Shown here piece after piece: positions 9,683 through 18,736 of a stretch of DNA of 64,000 nucleotides. Source of the DNA: Sphingomonas sp. AX6 (GTDB lineage Bacteria > Pseudomonadota > Alphaproteobacteria > Sphingomonadales > Sphingomonadaceae); contig NZ_LR733979.1 in assembly GCF_902506605.1 (NCBI RefSeq), positions 445,468-509,467 on the forward strand, read 5' to 3'. Each line of letters opens with the position of its first letter. Position 1 is the first letter of the stretch. Under the pieces are notes generated by a model that worked only from the letters and a program-made list of their open reading frames with translations, had not been told where the DNA came from and made no database searches. The position numbers and the translations under genes were made by a program.

Positions 9683-10369
9683 ATGCAAGCACGACCGCAT
9701 CGCATCGCCATTTACGACATGGACAAGACGATTACGCGCGCGCCGACCTGGACGCCGTTTCTGGTCCACGCCGCGCGAAACCGTGCGCCGTGGCGGCTGG
9801 CGCTGATGCCGATCGCGGGGCTGTATGGCCTCGGCTATGCCACCAAATTGATCGACCGGGCGCGGCTCAAACAGCTGACCCAACAGCTGATGGTCGGGCG
9901 CTTTACCTCGCGCGCCGACATGCGCGCGCTGGCCGACAGCTTTGCCGAGCGGACCTGTGCGACCGGATTGTTCGAGGATGCCCGCGCACGAATCGCGCAG
10001 GACCACGCCCAAGGGTTTCGGCTGGTGCTCGCGACCGCATCGTTCGGCTATTACGTCGAATCGATCGCCGAGCAGCTGGGGTTCGACGGGGTGATCGCCA
10101 CCCGTTCGCGGTTCCATGACGACGACCGCATCACCGCCCTGATCGACGGCGAGAATTGCTATGGGCCGGGCAAATTGCGGATGGTCGAGGCGTGGTTCGC
10201 CGATCAGGGGATTGATCGCGCCGATGCGGAGGTACGCTTCTATTCGGATCATGTGTCCGATGCGCCGGCGATGGAATGGGCCGACGAGGCATTCGCGACC
10301 AACCCCCATCCGCCGCTGCGAAAGCTGGCAAAGGCCAAGGGATGGACCGTGCTCGACTGGGGCAAGTGA
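9683..10369 (+). CDS. HAD-IB family phosphatase
   Basis: A 228-aa haloacid-dehalogenase hydrolase. The DMDKT motif at residues 12-16 carries the nucleophile D12 and the acid D14. Motif II is LVLATAS near residue 115, and motif IV is FYSDHVSDAP near residue 190. The spacing matches subfamily IB (SerB-like phosphoserine phosphatases, phosphatidylglycerophosphatase-like enzymes). The substrate cannot be told from sequence. It stands alone between the Mla operon and a palindrome. Confidence 0.85.
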   Translation: MQARPHRIAIYDMDKTITRAPTWTPFLVHAARNRAPWRLALMPIAGLYGLGYATKLIDRARLKQLTQQLMVGRFTSRADMRALADSFAERTCATGLFEDARARIAQDHAQGFRLVLATASFGYYVESIAEQLGFDGVIATRSRFHDDDRITALIDGENCYGPGKLRMVEAWFADQGIDRADAEVRFYSDHVSDAPAMEWADEAFATNPHPPLRKLAKAKGWTVLDWGK

Positions 10370-10396
10370 GGGTCGACTTGCCCACATTTCCAATCC

Positions 10397-10503
10397 GTCA
10401 CCCCGGACTTGTTCCGGGGTCCACTAAGCCGCTTACGCAACGTTTGGTGATTAAGCGTGGTCATTCGCCGCCCGGTGGAGCCCGGAACAAGTCCGGGGTG
10501 ACG
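10397..10503. repeat. family A palindrome
   Basis: Inverted repeat with arms of about 28 nt. Left arm 10397-10424 (GTCACCCCGGACTTGTTCCG and on), right arm 10474-10503 (ending AACAAGTCCGGGGTGAC). The centre is about 50 nt. It lies between the convergent HAD and DUF445 genes and resembles REP/BIME-type repeats. Confidence 0.85.
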
Positions 10504-10523
10504 GCTATCTTCTCGGAAAACGC

Positions 10524-11789
10524 TCAAAGCATCACGTCGACGGTGTGGATGAACAGGCCGACCAGCCCGCCGACCAACGTCCCGTTGATGCGGATATATT
10601 GCAGGTCGCGGCCCACCGCATTTTCCAGCCGCCCGGTGATGGTGCGCGCGTCCCAGCCGCGGATCGTGTCCGAGACCAGCTTCACGATCGAATCGCCATA
10701 GTCCGCGGCTGCGCCCACCGCCGCGCGGCGCGCGAAGCGGTTGATCGTGGCAGCCAGCGCCTCGTCCTTTTCGAGCGTGGTGCCCAGCTGGCGCAGAGCC
10801 TCTCCGAACTTACCCGCCATCGCCGCCTCCGGGTCGCGCGCCATGCGCAGCATCGAGGCGCGGCCCTGTTCCCATAGTCCGCCGATCCAGCGCTGAAAGG
10901 CGGGGTTATCGAGCAGCTCCTCCTTGACCCGGTCGGCCTTGGCCTGCGTTTCGACATCGAATTGCAGGTCGAAAGCGAGTTTCTGAAGCGCGTCCTCGGC
11001 CTTCAGGCGCAGCGGGTGGCCGGGATCGGAAGCCATGTCGGCGACCAATTTGGTCAGCCCGTCGATGATCCCGTTCGCCAGTCGCTCGTCGAGGCCAGTC
11101 CAGCGCATCAGCGTGTTGGCGCGGCGTTCCACCATATCGCGGATCAGGTGTTCGTTGGCGTCGAGCGTCCGCGCCATCCAGCGGATCGCAGCGTCGAGCA
11201 ACGGCAGATGCCGGTTCTCCGCCAGCGCGGCCGCGATCGACTGACCCAATATCGGCCCGATATTGGTGGCGCGCAGCCGACTGGCGATGGCGCCCTTCAC
11301 CATCCCGCCCAACCGCTCCTGATCGAGCGATTCGAGCAGGTCCGCGGCCATGCGCGATGCGCCGTGGCGTAACCTTCCGCCGCCTTCGGGGGGATGCGCG
11401 AGCCAGCGCCCGGCGGCGCTTGCGACGTCGAGCCGACGCATCCGCCGCGCGACGACTGCAGGTACCAGGAAATAATCACGCAGGAAGCGCGCGAGCGAAT
11501 CGGCGATGCGATCCTTGTTGCGCGGCACGATCGCGGTATGCGGGATGGGGAGGCCGAGCGGATGGCGGAACAAGGCGGTGACCGCGAACCAGTCGGCGAT
11601 GCCGCCGATCATCGCGGCTTCCGCGAACGACTGGACGAAGCCCCAGACCGGATCGCGGTCGATCAATGCGCGCGAGACGAAGAACACCACCGCCATCGCG
11701 ACGAGCAATAACGTCGCGATGGCGCGCATCCGGCGCAATTCGGGCGGTGGCAACTCTCCGGGGGGAGCGATGCGGGCGAACAGGTTCAT
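10524..11789 (-). CDS. DUF445 family membrane protein
   Basis: A 421-aa protein of the DUF445 family (E. coli YjiN type). An N-terminal membrane helix (about residues 20-42, IATLLLVAMAVVFFVSRAL) is followed by the family hallmark FAEAAMIGGIADWFAVTALF. A long helical domain follows. A second helix near the C-terminus (NGTLVGGLVGLFIHTVDVML) matches the family pattern of membrane anchors at both ends. Function is not established. The start at ATG 11789 gives the usual family N-terminus; an in-frame start 54 nt upstream would add an unlikely leader. Confidence 0.85.
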   Translation of the reverse strand: MNLFARIAPPGELPPPELRRMRAIATLLLVAMAVVFFVSRALIDRDPVWGFVQSFAEAAMIGGIADWFAVTALFRHPLGLPIPHTAIVPRNKDRIADSLARFLRDYFLVPAVVARRMRRLDVASAAGRWLAHPPEGGGRLRHGASRMAADLLESLDQERLGGMVKGAIASRLRATNIGPILGQSIAAALAENRHLPLLDAAIRWMARTLDANEHLIRDMVERRANTLMRWTGLDERLANGIIDGLTKLVADMASDPGHPLRLKAEDALQKLAFDLQFDVETQAKADRVKEELLDNPAFQRWIGGLWEQGRASMLRMARDPEAAMAGKFGEALRQLGTTLEKDEALAATINRFARRAAVGAAADYGDSIVKLVSDTIRGWDARTITGRLENAVGRDLQYIRINGTLVGGLVGLFIHTVDVML

Positions 11790-11932
11790 CGCCGTAACAA
11801 TCCCCGAAACCGGGGAAGGTTCACTTCCAGGCGTGGGCACCACTCGTTCGCATGTGCCCTTGGCGCCAGCATATCATCGATAGCCGGACACGATTCCCGA
11901 ACGAAGAAAAGCACTTCGTTCGTCAACCGCCG

Positions 11933-12070
11933 TTATCGTGCCGAACAGCCCAAGCCGCCAACGAAGGTGTCCCAGATCCATTCCGCAGCCGAACAGGTCT
12001 GTGCCTGAGGCGTGGGTAATGATGCCGTTGCAAAGACTGTTACCGCCACAGCCGCCATGATGATTTTCAA
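11933..12070 (-). CDS. putative secreted two-cysteine micropeptide
   Basis: A 45-codon reading frame with the features of a short exported peptide. It starts at TTG 12070, with GGGAGGG 4-5 nt upstream. The first 23 or so residues form a signal peptide (KIIMAAVAVTVFATASLP, then TPQA as the likely cleavage site). The remaining 22 residues contain exactly two cysteines 16 apart (QTCSAAEWIWDTFVGGLGC), which could form a disulfide loop. The 480-nt gap between the DUF445 and RND genes holds no other convincing gene. No family is recognised. The TTG start and small size keep the confidence low. Confidence 0.35.
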   Translation of the reverse strand: MKIIMAAVAVTVFATASLPTPQAQTCSAAEWIWDTFVGGLGCSAR

Positions 12071-12269
12071 GATACCCTCCCACAATATTGGTCGGCAGCA
12101 TGTTAAACCCGGTGCTGTCGACAAGAAATTTGCAGAAAGTGAAGATCAGCGCAACCGCCGCCACCGCGGATTGCCCGTGTGAGCTTTTCCACCCGAACAA
12201 ATTGTCCGGCTTTAGCGATCCCATAGATTTGGGACTGAACGAGGCAAGCGACCGATCGGACGTCACCAC

Positions 12270-15200
12270 TCACTCGGCAGGTTTCGGATGATCGCCCTGA
12301 CCATAGCCCAGTGCGCCACCCGGTTTGTGGTCGATCGCGGGGCCGATCACTTCGGACCCGTCATCGCCGGGTTTGTAGGTCAGCAATCGACGTGCCAGCC
12401 GCGGTCCGACCCAGCGCTCCACCCCGACCGCCAGGCTGAAGGTGGCGGGCACGATCAACAGCGTCAGCAAGGTTGAAAGCAGCAGTCCGCCGATCACCAC
12501 GACCCCCATCGGCGATCGCCATGAGGAATCGCCGCCAAGCGAGATCGCGGTGGGCACCATGCCCGCGGTCATCGCGATGGTGGTCATCACGATCGGCTGG
12601 GCGCGCTTGTGCCCTGCGTCCATGATCGCGGTGAACTTATCGACGCCCTTGTCCATTTCCTCCAGCGCGAAGTCGATCAGCAGGATCGAATTCTTGGCGA
12701 CGATGCCGAGCAGCATCAGCAGCCCGATATAAACGGGCAGAGAGATTTCCTTGCCAGTGATGAGCAGCGCGAGCAGCCCGCCAAGCGGTGCGAGCAGCAA
12801 CGAGCCCATGTTGACGAACGGTGGCATGATGCGTTTGTAGAGGAGAACCAGCACGGCAAACACGAGCATGATCCCTGAAATGACCGCGACGACGAAGTTC
12901 GTGATCATCTCGGCCTGCCATTTGGCGGGACCGACATCCAGTTCCGTAACGCCGATCGGCAGGTCGGCCATCGTCGGCAATGCCTTGATCTGCTTCATCG
13001 CTTCGCCCGAGACATAGGGCTTGCCCGTCTTGGGATCGACACCCAGATCGGCACCGATCACCAATCGGCGCATCTGGTTGATGCGATCGATCTGGGTCGG
13101 TCCAGCGCCGAAATCGATTTCCGCGACGACCGACAGCGGCACCGCCCCCCCCGACTGAGTGGGAACGGGCAGGTTCTGGATCGTCGAAAGCTGGGTGCGC
13201 GAATCCTCCGATAGCGCGACGCGGATGGGCACCTGGCGGTCCGACAGCGAGAACCGCGCGCTGTTCTGATCGATATCACCCAAGGTTGCGATGCGGATCG
13301 CACTGGAAAGTGCTTGCGTCGTCACACCCAGATTGGCGGCGAGATCGAGCCTTGGGCGGATGACGATTTCCGGACGCTGCAGATCACCGGAAATGCGCGG
13401 CGCGACGATCGTCCCCAGTCCCTGCATTTCCGTCATGATCTTTTGTGCGGTTTCGTTCAGCAGCGCAGGGTCGTCACCGCCCAGCGTGATGCTGAGGTCG
13501 CGGCCCGAGGATCCCCAGCCGAACTGCGAGCGGAACGACACGCGAGCATCCGGAATAGCGGCCAATTGTTGCGCCAGGCCGCGTTCGAAATCGACGCTGG
13601 TGAATTCGCGTTCGTCGGCCAGCATCGCCGTAACCCGCCCATTGCCGACGAAACTGCGTGCATAGGTATCGGTCACGCCAGGTTGCTGGGCGAGAATACC
13701 GTTGACCTGCTGGACCACGCGATCGGTCTGTTCCAGCGTCGAGCCCGGGACCATCTCGATATTGGCGGTGACATTGTCGCGGTCCTGCGCAGGCTGGAAC
13801 GCCTGGGGCAGCATCATGAACACGATCCCGGTCGCGACCAGCGCAGTGGCCCCCGCGACGATCGCCGACCAGCGGTGACGCAGCGTCCAGCGCAGGATTT
13901 TCATATACTGGTCCATGATCCAGCCTTCGCCGTGGCTGGCATGGCCTTTTGCTTTCAGGAAATAGGCCGCCAACAATGGTGTGATCAGTCGCGCCACGGC
14001 AAGCGAGATCAGCACGGCAGCAACCACCGTCAGACCGAAATTCTTGAAATATTGACCCGAAATGCCGGGCATCAGGCCAACGGGCAGAAACACCGCGACG
14101 ATCGCCATCGTCGTTGCCAACACCGCCAAACCGATTTCGTCGGCAGCGTCGATCGATGCCTGATAGGCGGATTTGCCCATCCGCATATGACGAACGATGT
14201 TCTCGATTTCGACGATCGCGTCATCGACCAGCACGCCCGCCACCAGGCTGAGTGCAAGCAGCGTCATCTGGTTGAGCGTAAAGCCCATCATGTCCATGAA
14301 CCAGAAGGCGGGGATGGCCGACAGCGGGATCGCAAGGGCGGAAATGATCGTCGCGCGCCAGTCGCGCAGAAACAGAAACACCACTAGGATTGCCAGCGCC
14401 GCGCCTTCCAGCAGTGCCGCGATCGCGCTGTTATATTGTTCCTCGGCATATTGGACGTTGTTGAACAGCAGTTCGAATTGAACGTCCGGGTTGCGCGTCG
14501 CCAAGGCCTCCAACTTCTCCTGCGCGCCGTAGAAAACCTCGACGTCGGAGGCACCCTTTGCGCGCTTGATGTCGAATGCCAGTACCTGACGGCCGTTATA
14601 TTCGGCCGACGAGCGCTGTTCGGCATACAGGTCGCGGACCCGTCCGAGGTCGGCCAACCGAACGGTGCGTCCGCCGCCGATCGAAATCTGCGACTGGCTG
14701 AGCGCATAGGCGTCTTCGGCATTGCCCAGCACGCGGACCGATTGTTCGGAACCCGCGATTTCCGCGCGTCCGCCGGCGGCGTTGACGTTCGTCTGGCGGA
14801 GCTGCTGGTTCACCTGGCTTGCGGTGATGCCGTAGGATTGCAGACGTGCGGGGTCGAGGATGACGCGGATTTCGCGACTGACCCCGCCGATGCGCTCGAC
14901 CGTCGACATGCCCGATACCGCGAGCAGTTCCTTGGCCACGGTGTTGTCGACATACCAGCTCAGCTCTTCCATCGTCATGTCGGTGGCGATGGCAGTGAAA
15001 CTGGCGAGATCGCTGTCGGTGGTGTTCGCGCGATAGACCTGCGGCTCAAGGATGCCGTCGGGCAACTGGCTGCGAATCTGGTTGACGGCTTCGCGCACGT
15101 CGGTGACGGCGCGGTCGATCGGCGTGCCGATGTCGAGCTGTACGACAGTGGTCGAGCTGCCTTCGGTGACGGTCGAGCTAAGCTGATCGATTCCCTGGAG

Positions 15201-15428
15201 CGAGCGCAGCGACGCTTCGACCCGTTGGGTGACCTGGGTTTCGAGTTCGGTCGGCGCGGCACCGGGCTGGCTGATGACGACGATCGCGATCGGAAATTCG
15301 ATATCCGGCTCGTTATTCACTTCCATCTGCATGAAGCTGACGATCCCGGCGATCGTCAGCGCCAGGAACAGCACGAGCGGCGCGACAGGATTGCGGATCG
15401 CCCAGGCCGACATGTTGCGGAAGTTCAT
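12270..15428 (-). CDS. RND efflux transporter permease (AcrB/HAE1-like)
   Basis: A 1052-aa inner-membrane proton-driven exporter. It has the RND layout: a membrane helix at residues 15-35, a large periplasmic loop, a helix bundle, a second large loop and a final bundle. The proton-relay aspartates are in LVAGVLVDDAIVEIENI, equivalent to AcrB D407/D408. EVNNEPDIEFP after the first helix and FKNFGLTVVAAVLISL are typical of the family. The adaptor gene lies 11 nt upstream, so they form an operon. No outer-membrane channel gene is in the window. Substrates cannot be predicted. Confidence 0.94.
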   Translation of the reverse strand: MNFRNMSAWAIRNPVAPLVLFLALTIAGIVSFMQMEVNNEPDIEFPIAIVVISQPGAAPTELETQVTQRVEASLRSLQGIDQLSSTVTEGSSTTVVQLDIGTPIDRAVTDVREAVNQIRSQLPDGILEPQVYRANTTDSDLASFTAIATDMTMEELSWYVDNTVAKELLAVSGMSTVERIGGVSREIRVILDPARLQSYGITASQVNQQLRQTNVNAAGGRAEIAGSEQSVRVLGNAEDAYALSQSQISIGGGRTVRLADLGRVRDLYAEQRSSAEYNGRQVLAFDIKRAKGASDVEVFYGAQEKLEALATRNPDVQFELLFNNVQYAEEQYNSAIAALLEGAALAILVVFLFLRDWRATIISALAIPLSAIPAFWFMDMMGFTLNQMTLLALSLVAGVLVDDAIVEIENIVRHMRMGKSAYQASIDAADEIGLAVLATTMAIVAVFLPVGLMPGISGQYFKNFGLTVVAAVLISLAVARLITPLLAAYFLKAKGHASHGEGWIMDQYMKILRWTLRHRWSAIVAGATALVATGIVFMMLPQAFQPAQDRDNVTANIEMVPGSTLEQTDRVVQQVNGILAQQPGVTDTYARSFVGNGRVTAMLADEREFTSVDFERGLAQQLAAIPDARVSFRSQFGWGSSGRDLSITLGGDDPALLNETAQKIMTEMQGLGTIVAPRISGDLQRPEIVIRPRLDLAANLGVTTQALSSAIRIATLGDIDQNSARFSLSDRQVPIRVALSEDSRTQLSTIQNLPVPTQSGGAVPLSVVAEIDFGAGPTQIDRINQMRRLVIGADLGVDPKTGKPYVSGEAMKQIKALPTMADLPIGVTELDVGPAKWQAEMITNFVVAVISGIMLVFAVLVLLYKRIMPPFVNMGSLLLAPLGGLLALLITGKEISLPVYIGLLMLLGIVAKNSILLIDFALEEMDKGVDKFTAIMDAGHKRAQPIVMTTIAMTAGMVPTAISLGGDSSWRSPMGVVVIGGLLLSTLLTLLIVPATFSLAVGVERWVGPRLARRLLTYKPGDDGSEVIGPAIDHKPGGALGYGQGDHPKPAE

Positions 15429-15439
15429 GGTTGCCGTCC

Positions 15440-16657
15440 TTACTGTTTCGGCTGATCGGCAGGTTGCGCCGCTGCCGCCTGCCCCTGTGCCGCTTCGCGA
15501 CGCGGGATCACCTTTTGGCCCGGCGTCAGGAACGCACCTGCCGAGCGTACGACGCGTTCGGTGCCGTCCAGCCCTTGTACGATCTGTACGCCCGCATCGG
15601 TGACCTGGCCGATCGTGACCGCACGGCGGACCGTTTCGTTCTGCGCGTTCAGGATATAGACGAAGCTGCCCTCATTGTCGCTGAGCACGGCCGAATCCGG
15701 CAGCACCGGCGCGGAACTGGCACCCGAGATGATGCGTGCGCTGGCAAACCCGCCGGGGCGAAGTGCCGGCGAATAGCTGAGCGCGATGCGGGCGATGCCC
15801 TGGCGCGTCGCCGGGTCGATGACCGGGGAGACCTGCCACACCTGGCCGGTGAATGCCTCGGTGCTGCCGACGGGGGTGACTTCGGCCTGTACCCCGGCGC
15901 TAACGCGGGCAAGGTCGCCTTCCGAGAGCTGCGCGCGCATTTCCAGCTGGCCGCCCTGGGCGATGCGGAACAGCACGCCGCTGCCCGACGACACGATCTG
16001 GCCGGGCTCGACGGTGCGCGTCAGCACCAGTCCGGCAGCGGGCGCGCGGATGTCGAGCCGGTTGTTGCGCGCACGGGTTTCGGCAAGCTGTGCCTCGGCG
16101 GCGCGAACGCGGGCGACCGCGCCGTCGCGCGTCGCGGTGCGGCGCTCGATATCGGCAGTCGAGACGAAACCGCGCGACACCAATTGCTTGGCGCGATCGA
16201 GTTCGGACTGAGCGAGATCGGCATCGGCGCGCGCGACGCGGACCTGCGCCGCCAGCGTTTCGGCGGTTTGCGACTGGACCGATCGATCGACGACGGCAAG
16301 CACCTGTCCGGCACCGACCCAGCTACCGGGTTCGACCAGGACACGCGTGACAAGGCCACCTTCGCCCGCCACGCCGACGGGCATTTCGCGGCGTGCGGCA
16401 AGCGATCCGGTGCCGGTGATGACGCTGCCCGTAACCTGACGACCGGGAACCACCACCGTGACGGTGGGCATCGCGCCCGATTTGCCCGCCGGAGCGGCAC
16501 CTGCATCCGGTGCTGCGGCTTCGTCACCACCCATGAAGAAGAACGCCGCGAGCAGGATCGCGACGATCGCGACGATGCCGCCGACGATCCACGCTTTTCG
16601 ATTCGAGCGACGCTCGGTTCCGTCTTCCAGCATCACCGTCGTTCGGCCGTCGGCCAT
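15440..16657 (-). CDS. RND efflux periplasmic adaptor (membrane fusion protein)
   Basis: A 405-aa adaptor linking the RND pump to an outer-membrane channel. It has one N-terminal anchor (AWIVGGIVAIVAILLAAFFF), a split biotinyl-lipoyl domain (RVLVEPGSWVGAGQVLAVVD and RLDIRAPAAGLVLTRTVEPG), an alpha-hairpin (QTAETLAAQVRVARADADL), and beta-barrel and membrane-proximal domains. The start at ATG 16657 is chosen because GAGGGG lies 6 nt upstream; longer in-frame starts at 16678 and 16756 add residues without a better ribosome site. First gene of the two-gene pump operon. Confidence 0.9.
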   Translation of the reverse strand: MADGRTTVMLEDGTERRSNRKAWIVGGIVAIVAILLAAFFFMGGDEAAAPDAGAAPAGKSGAMPTVTVVVPGRQVTGSVITGTGSLAARREMPVGVAGEGGLVTRVLVEPGSWVGAGQVLAVVDRSVQSQTAETLAAQVRVARADADLAQSELDRAKQLVSRGFVSTADIERRTATRDGAVARVRAAEAQLAETRARNNRLDIRAPAAGLVLTRTVEPGQIVSSGSGVLFRIAQGGQLEMRAQLSEGDLARVSAGVQAEVTPVGSTEAFTGQVWQVSPVIDPATRQGIARIALSYSPALRPGGFASARIISGASSAPVLPDSAVLSDNEGSFVYILNAQNETVRRAVTIGQVTDAGVQIVQGLDGTERVVRSAGAFLTPGQKVIPRREAAQGQAAAAQPADQPKQ

Positions 16658-16911
16658 GCTCCGCCCCTCGATATCCATCTGTCCCAACCCTTCGCTCGGC
16701 ACCTTGCACCGACCGTTTCTATCCTGTGTGTTATAGGAATAGATCACCGCCGACAAGCGGTCCTTTTATCGATCGCGCAAATGCCGTTTTTCAGGGGGTT
16801 AGGCAAGTGTTTCGATAGCGTTCCAAATACCGGCTTGCCATGGCCGAAGCGACGCGCGACCCTTGGCACGCGATCCTGTGATCAGGCGCGACGATTTTGA
16901 GGGAGAGGACG

Positions 16912-17172
16912 ATGCCCGACGGTATAATTGGCTGGCTTTTGATCGGACTGGTGGCAGGCGCGCTGGGCAAGTTCATCATGCCCGGCAAGGATCCCGGCGG
17001 ATGTTTCGTGACGATCCTGATCGGGATCGCGGGCGCATTGCTCGCCGGATTCGTCGCGCAATCGGCGGGGGTCGGACTCGACGGCTTTTGGCGCAGCTAT
17101 GGCGCGGCGACGCTGGGGGCGATCGTGCTGTTGGCGTTGTACCGTCTGATCATCGCGCGGCGGGTTAGATAG
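16912..17172 (+). CDS. GlsB/YeaQ/YmgE family stress-response membrane protein
   Basis: An 86-aa protein with three predicted membrane helices (IIGWLLIGLVAGALGKFIM, FVTILIGIAGALLAGFVAQ, TLGAIVLLALYRLII) and the family glycine pattern. It belongs to the transglycosylase-associated (Gly_zipper/YeaQ) group, small inner-membrane proteins induced by stress with no known activity. ATG 16912 sits 5-7 nt after GAGGGAGAGG. A second member of the family is encoded at 18375-18629 on the other strand. Confidence 0.85.
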   Translation: MPDGIIGWLLIGLVAGALGKFIMPGKDPGGCFVTILIGIAGALLAGFVAQSAGVGLDGFWRSYGAATLGAIVLLALYRLIIARRVR

Positions 17173-17245
17173 GTTTTGATCGCCACGGCGATGAGGCAGC
17201 ATCGGCATTCTCCCGCCTCGTCTGTTTGGCGCGCTCCCGCACGCG

Positions 17246-17328
17246 GGCGGCACCAGCCCTCTCCCCCACCCACCACCCAATCAGCATCATGTCTTGGGTG
17301 GTGGGTGGGGGAGAGGGCCTGTGCCGCC
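17246..17328. repeat. long hairpin rich in CCCTCTCCCCCACC
   Basis: Inverted repeat with arms of about 35 nt (17246-17280 and 17294-17328) and a 13-nt centre. The arms differ at two bases. Sequence of the right arm starts TTGGGTGGTGGGTGGGGGAG. It is unrelated to the other palindrome families in the window. It lies in the 287-nt gap before the SIMPL gene, which otherwise shows only a likely promoter region. Confidence 0.8.
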
Positions 17329-17459
17329 GCCCATCGCCGAGAGGCGGTCGTACAAGACTCGATCGAATTTACGTTCAGCGAACGTTGTCTGCGTCTTGGT
17401 TATTCGCACCCTTGCGGCGCGCATCTGCGGCCGTGGAAAACGATAGAACAGGAATTCCC

Positions 17460-18179
17460 ATGCGTTCGATCCTATTGGCGGCAACCGCCGCGATGCTTAT
17501 CCCGCTTTCCGCGGCTGCCCAGCAGCAGGCGGTGCCCGCAGCGCCGGTGCTGCTCGACGCGACCTTGCTCGACGTCATGGCGGAGGGACGCTCGACCCGC
17601 GTGCCCGATCTGGCGACGATTCGCGCAGGCGTGGTGACGCAAGGGACGACCGCGCAGGCGGCATTGTCGGAAAATGCGGCCCGCATGGACCGCGTCATCG
17701 CCGCGCTGAAGCGCGCGGGCGTCGCCGATCGCGACCTTCAGACCGCGACGATCCAGCTCAATCCGCAATATCGTTATGGAGAGAATGTGCCGCCGACGAT
17801 CACCGGCTATCAGGCGACCAACACCGTGTCGGTGCGTTTTCGCGATGTCGCGAAGTCGGGCGCGATCCTGGACGCGCTGGTGCGCGAGGGCGCGAACCAG
17901 ATCGACGGGCCGAACTTGGGCGTGGAGGCGATGGACGCGGCGATGGACGAAGCGCGCACCGACGCGATCCGCCGCGCGCGGGCTCGTGCAGAACTTTATG
18001 CCAAGGCGGCGGGGTTGCGGGTCGAGCGTATTCTCGTGATCGCCGAAGGCGCGACCGCGCTGCCACCGCAGCCGATGCCCCAGATGATGATGCGCGCCGA
18101 AATGGCGAAAGACAGCCAGGTGTTGCCGGGCGAGCAAGAGATCAACGCAACCGTGACGGTGCGGTTTTTGCTTCGTTAA
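17460..18179 (+). CDS. SIMPL domain (DUF541) secreted protein
   Basis: A 239-aa exported protein. The signal peptide is RSILLAATAAMLIPLSAAAQ. The mature part is a SIMPL/DUF541 domain: VMAEGRSTRVPDLATIRAGV near residue 40, TATIQLNPQYRYG near residue 97, and the C-terminal QEINATVTVRFLLR. The family is periplasmic or outer-membrane associated (E. coli YggE) with a debated role in oxidative stress. ATG 17460 with AGGAA upstream is at the signal peptide; the frame is open further upstream through the hairpin, but that leader is not credible. Confidence 0.9.
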   Translation: MRSILLAATAAMLIPLSAAAQQQAVPAAPVLLDATLLDVMAEGRSTRVPDLATIRAGVVTQGTTAQAALSENAARMDRVIAALKRAGVADRDLQTATIQLNPQYRYGENVPPTITGYQATNTVSVRFRDVAKSGAILDALVREGANQIDGPNLGVEAMDAAMDEARTDAIRRARARAELYAKAAGLRVERILVIAEGATALPPQPMPQMMMRAEMAKDSQVLPGEQEINATVTVRFLLR

Positions 18180-18198
18180 GGCGAGGCAGTTTCAGGGT

Positions 18199-18272
18199 GT
18201 CATTGCGAGCGTAGCGAAGCAATACAGAGCGACCCGCGCCGACCTGAATTGCTTCGCGGCGCTCGCAATGAC
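18199..18272. repeat. palindrome of the ATTGCGAGC type
   Basis: Left arm 18199-18223 (GTCATTGCGAGCGTAGCGAA and on) and right arm 18248-18272 (ATTGCTTCGCGGCGCTCGCA and on), with a 24-nt centre. The motif is a common intergenic repeat type in proteobacteria. It sits between the convergent SIMPL and YeaQ-like genes. Confidence 0.85.
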
Positions 18273-18314
18273 GAAATTTGCCGAAGTCCCTGCGATCGGC
18301 AGCAGCGGGACACG

Positions 18315-18355
18315 AAAAAGGGCCGCTCCCTTCACAGGGGCGGCCCTTTCTTTGC
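18315..18355. terminator. bidirectional rho-independent terminator
   Basis: A 13-bp stem (AAAGGGCCGCTCC with GGGGCGGCCCTTT, one G-T pair), a loop of about 7 nt, and A5 before and TTTCTTT after. It can end the SIMPL transcript and, with the T5 run on the other strand, the YeaQ-like transcript. Confidence 0.85.
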
Positions 18356-18374
18356 GTCCAGTCGGGCGGCGCGT

Positions 18375-18629
18375 TTAGCGCACCGAACCGCGACGGATCA
18401 GGTTGACGATGGCGAGCAGGATGACTGCACCGACCAGCGAGGTCAGGAACGTCGTCACGGTGATCGCGTCGTTGATGCCGCCGCCGAAGATCAGGCCAGC
18501 GATGAACGCGCCGACAATGCCGACGACGATGTTGAGCAGGATGCCCTGCTGCGCATCAGTCCGCATGATCAGGCTGGCGAGCCAGCCGCATACGCCACCG
18601 ACGACGAGCCAAACGATAATTCCGATCAT
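18375..18629 (-). CDS. GlsB/YeaQ/YmgE family stress-response membrane protein
   Basis: An 84-aa protein with three membrane helices and the hallmark start IIVWLVVGGVCGWLASLIMR. The middle and last helices (NIVVGIVGAFIAGLIFGGG, SLVGAVILLAIVNLIRR) match the Gly-rich YeaQ fold. It is a paralogue of the gene at 16912-17172. It stands alone and is followed by the strong terminator at 18315-18355. Confidence 0.88.
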   Translation of the reverse strand: MIGIIVWLVVGGVCGWLASLIMRTDAQQGILLNIVVGIVGAFIAGLIFGGGINDAITVTTFLTSLVGAVILLAIVNLIRRGSVR

Positions 18630-18736
18630 ATTCAGTCCCTCCGTTATCCCCCGGTTACGTCGGGGTACTGAGGCAAAGACTCGTGAAAGGAAGTAAGGTT
18701 CCGGGAGCGTTCTGATTCCGGTCGTGCGTTAACCGC

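Noticed and set aside
10397..10503. Palindromes as transposon ends or CRISPR repeats
   Set aside because: No transposase frame lies between arms, centres are only tens of bases, and there is no regular array of spacers; they are REP-like intergenic repeats.
15431..16900. 489-codon plus-strand frame opposite the RND adaptor
   Set aside because: Antisense shadow of a well-supported membrane fusion protein; no domain or ribosome site.
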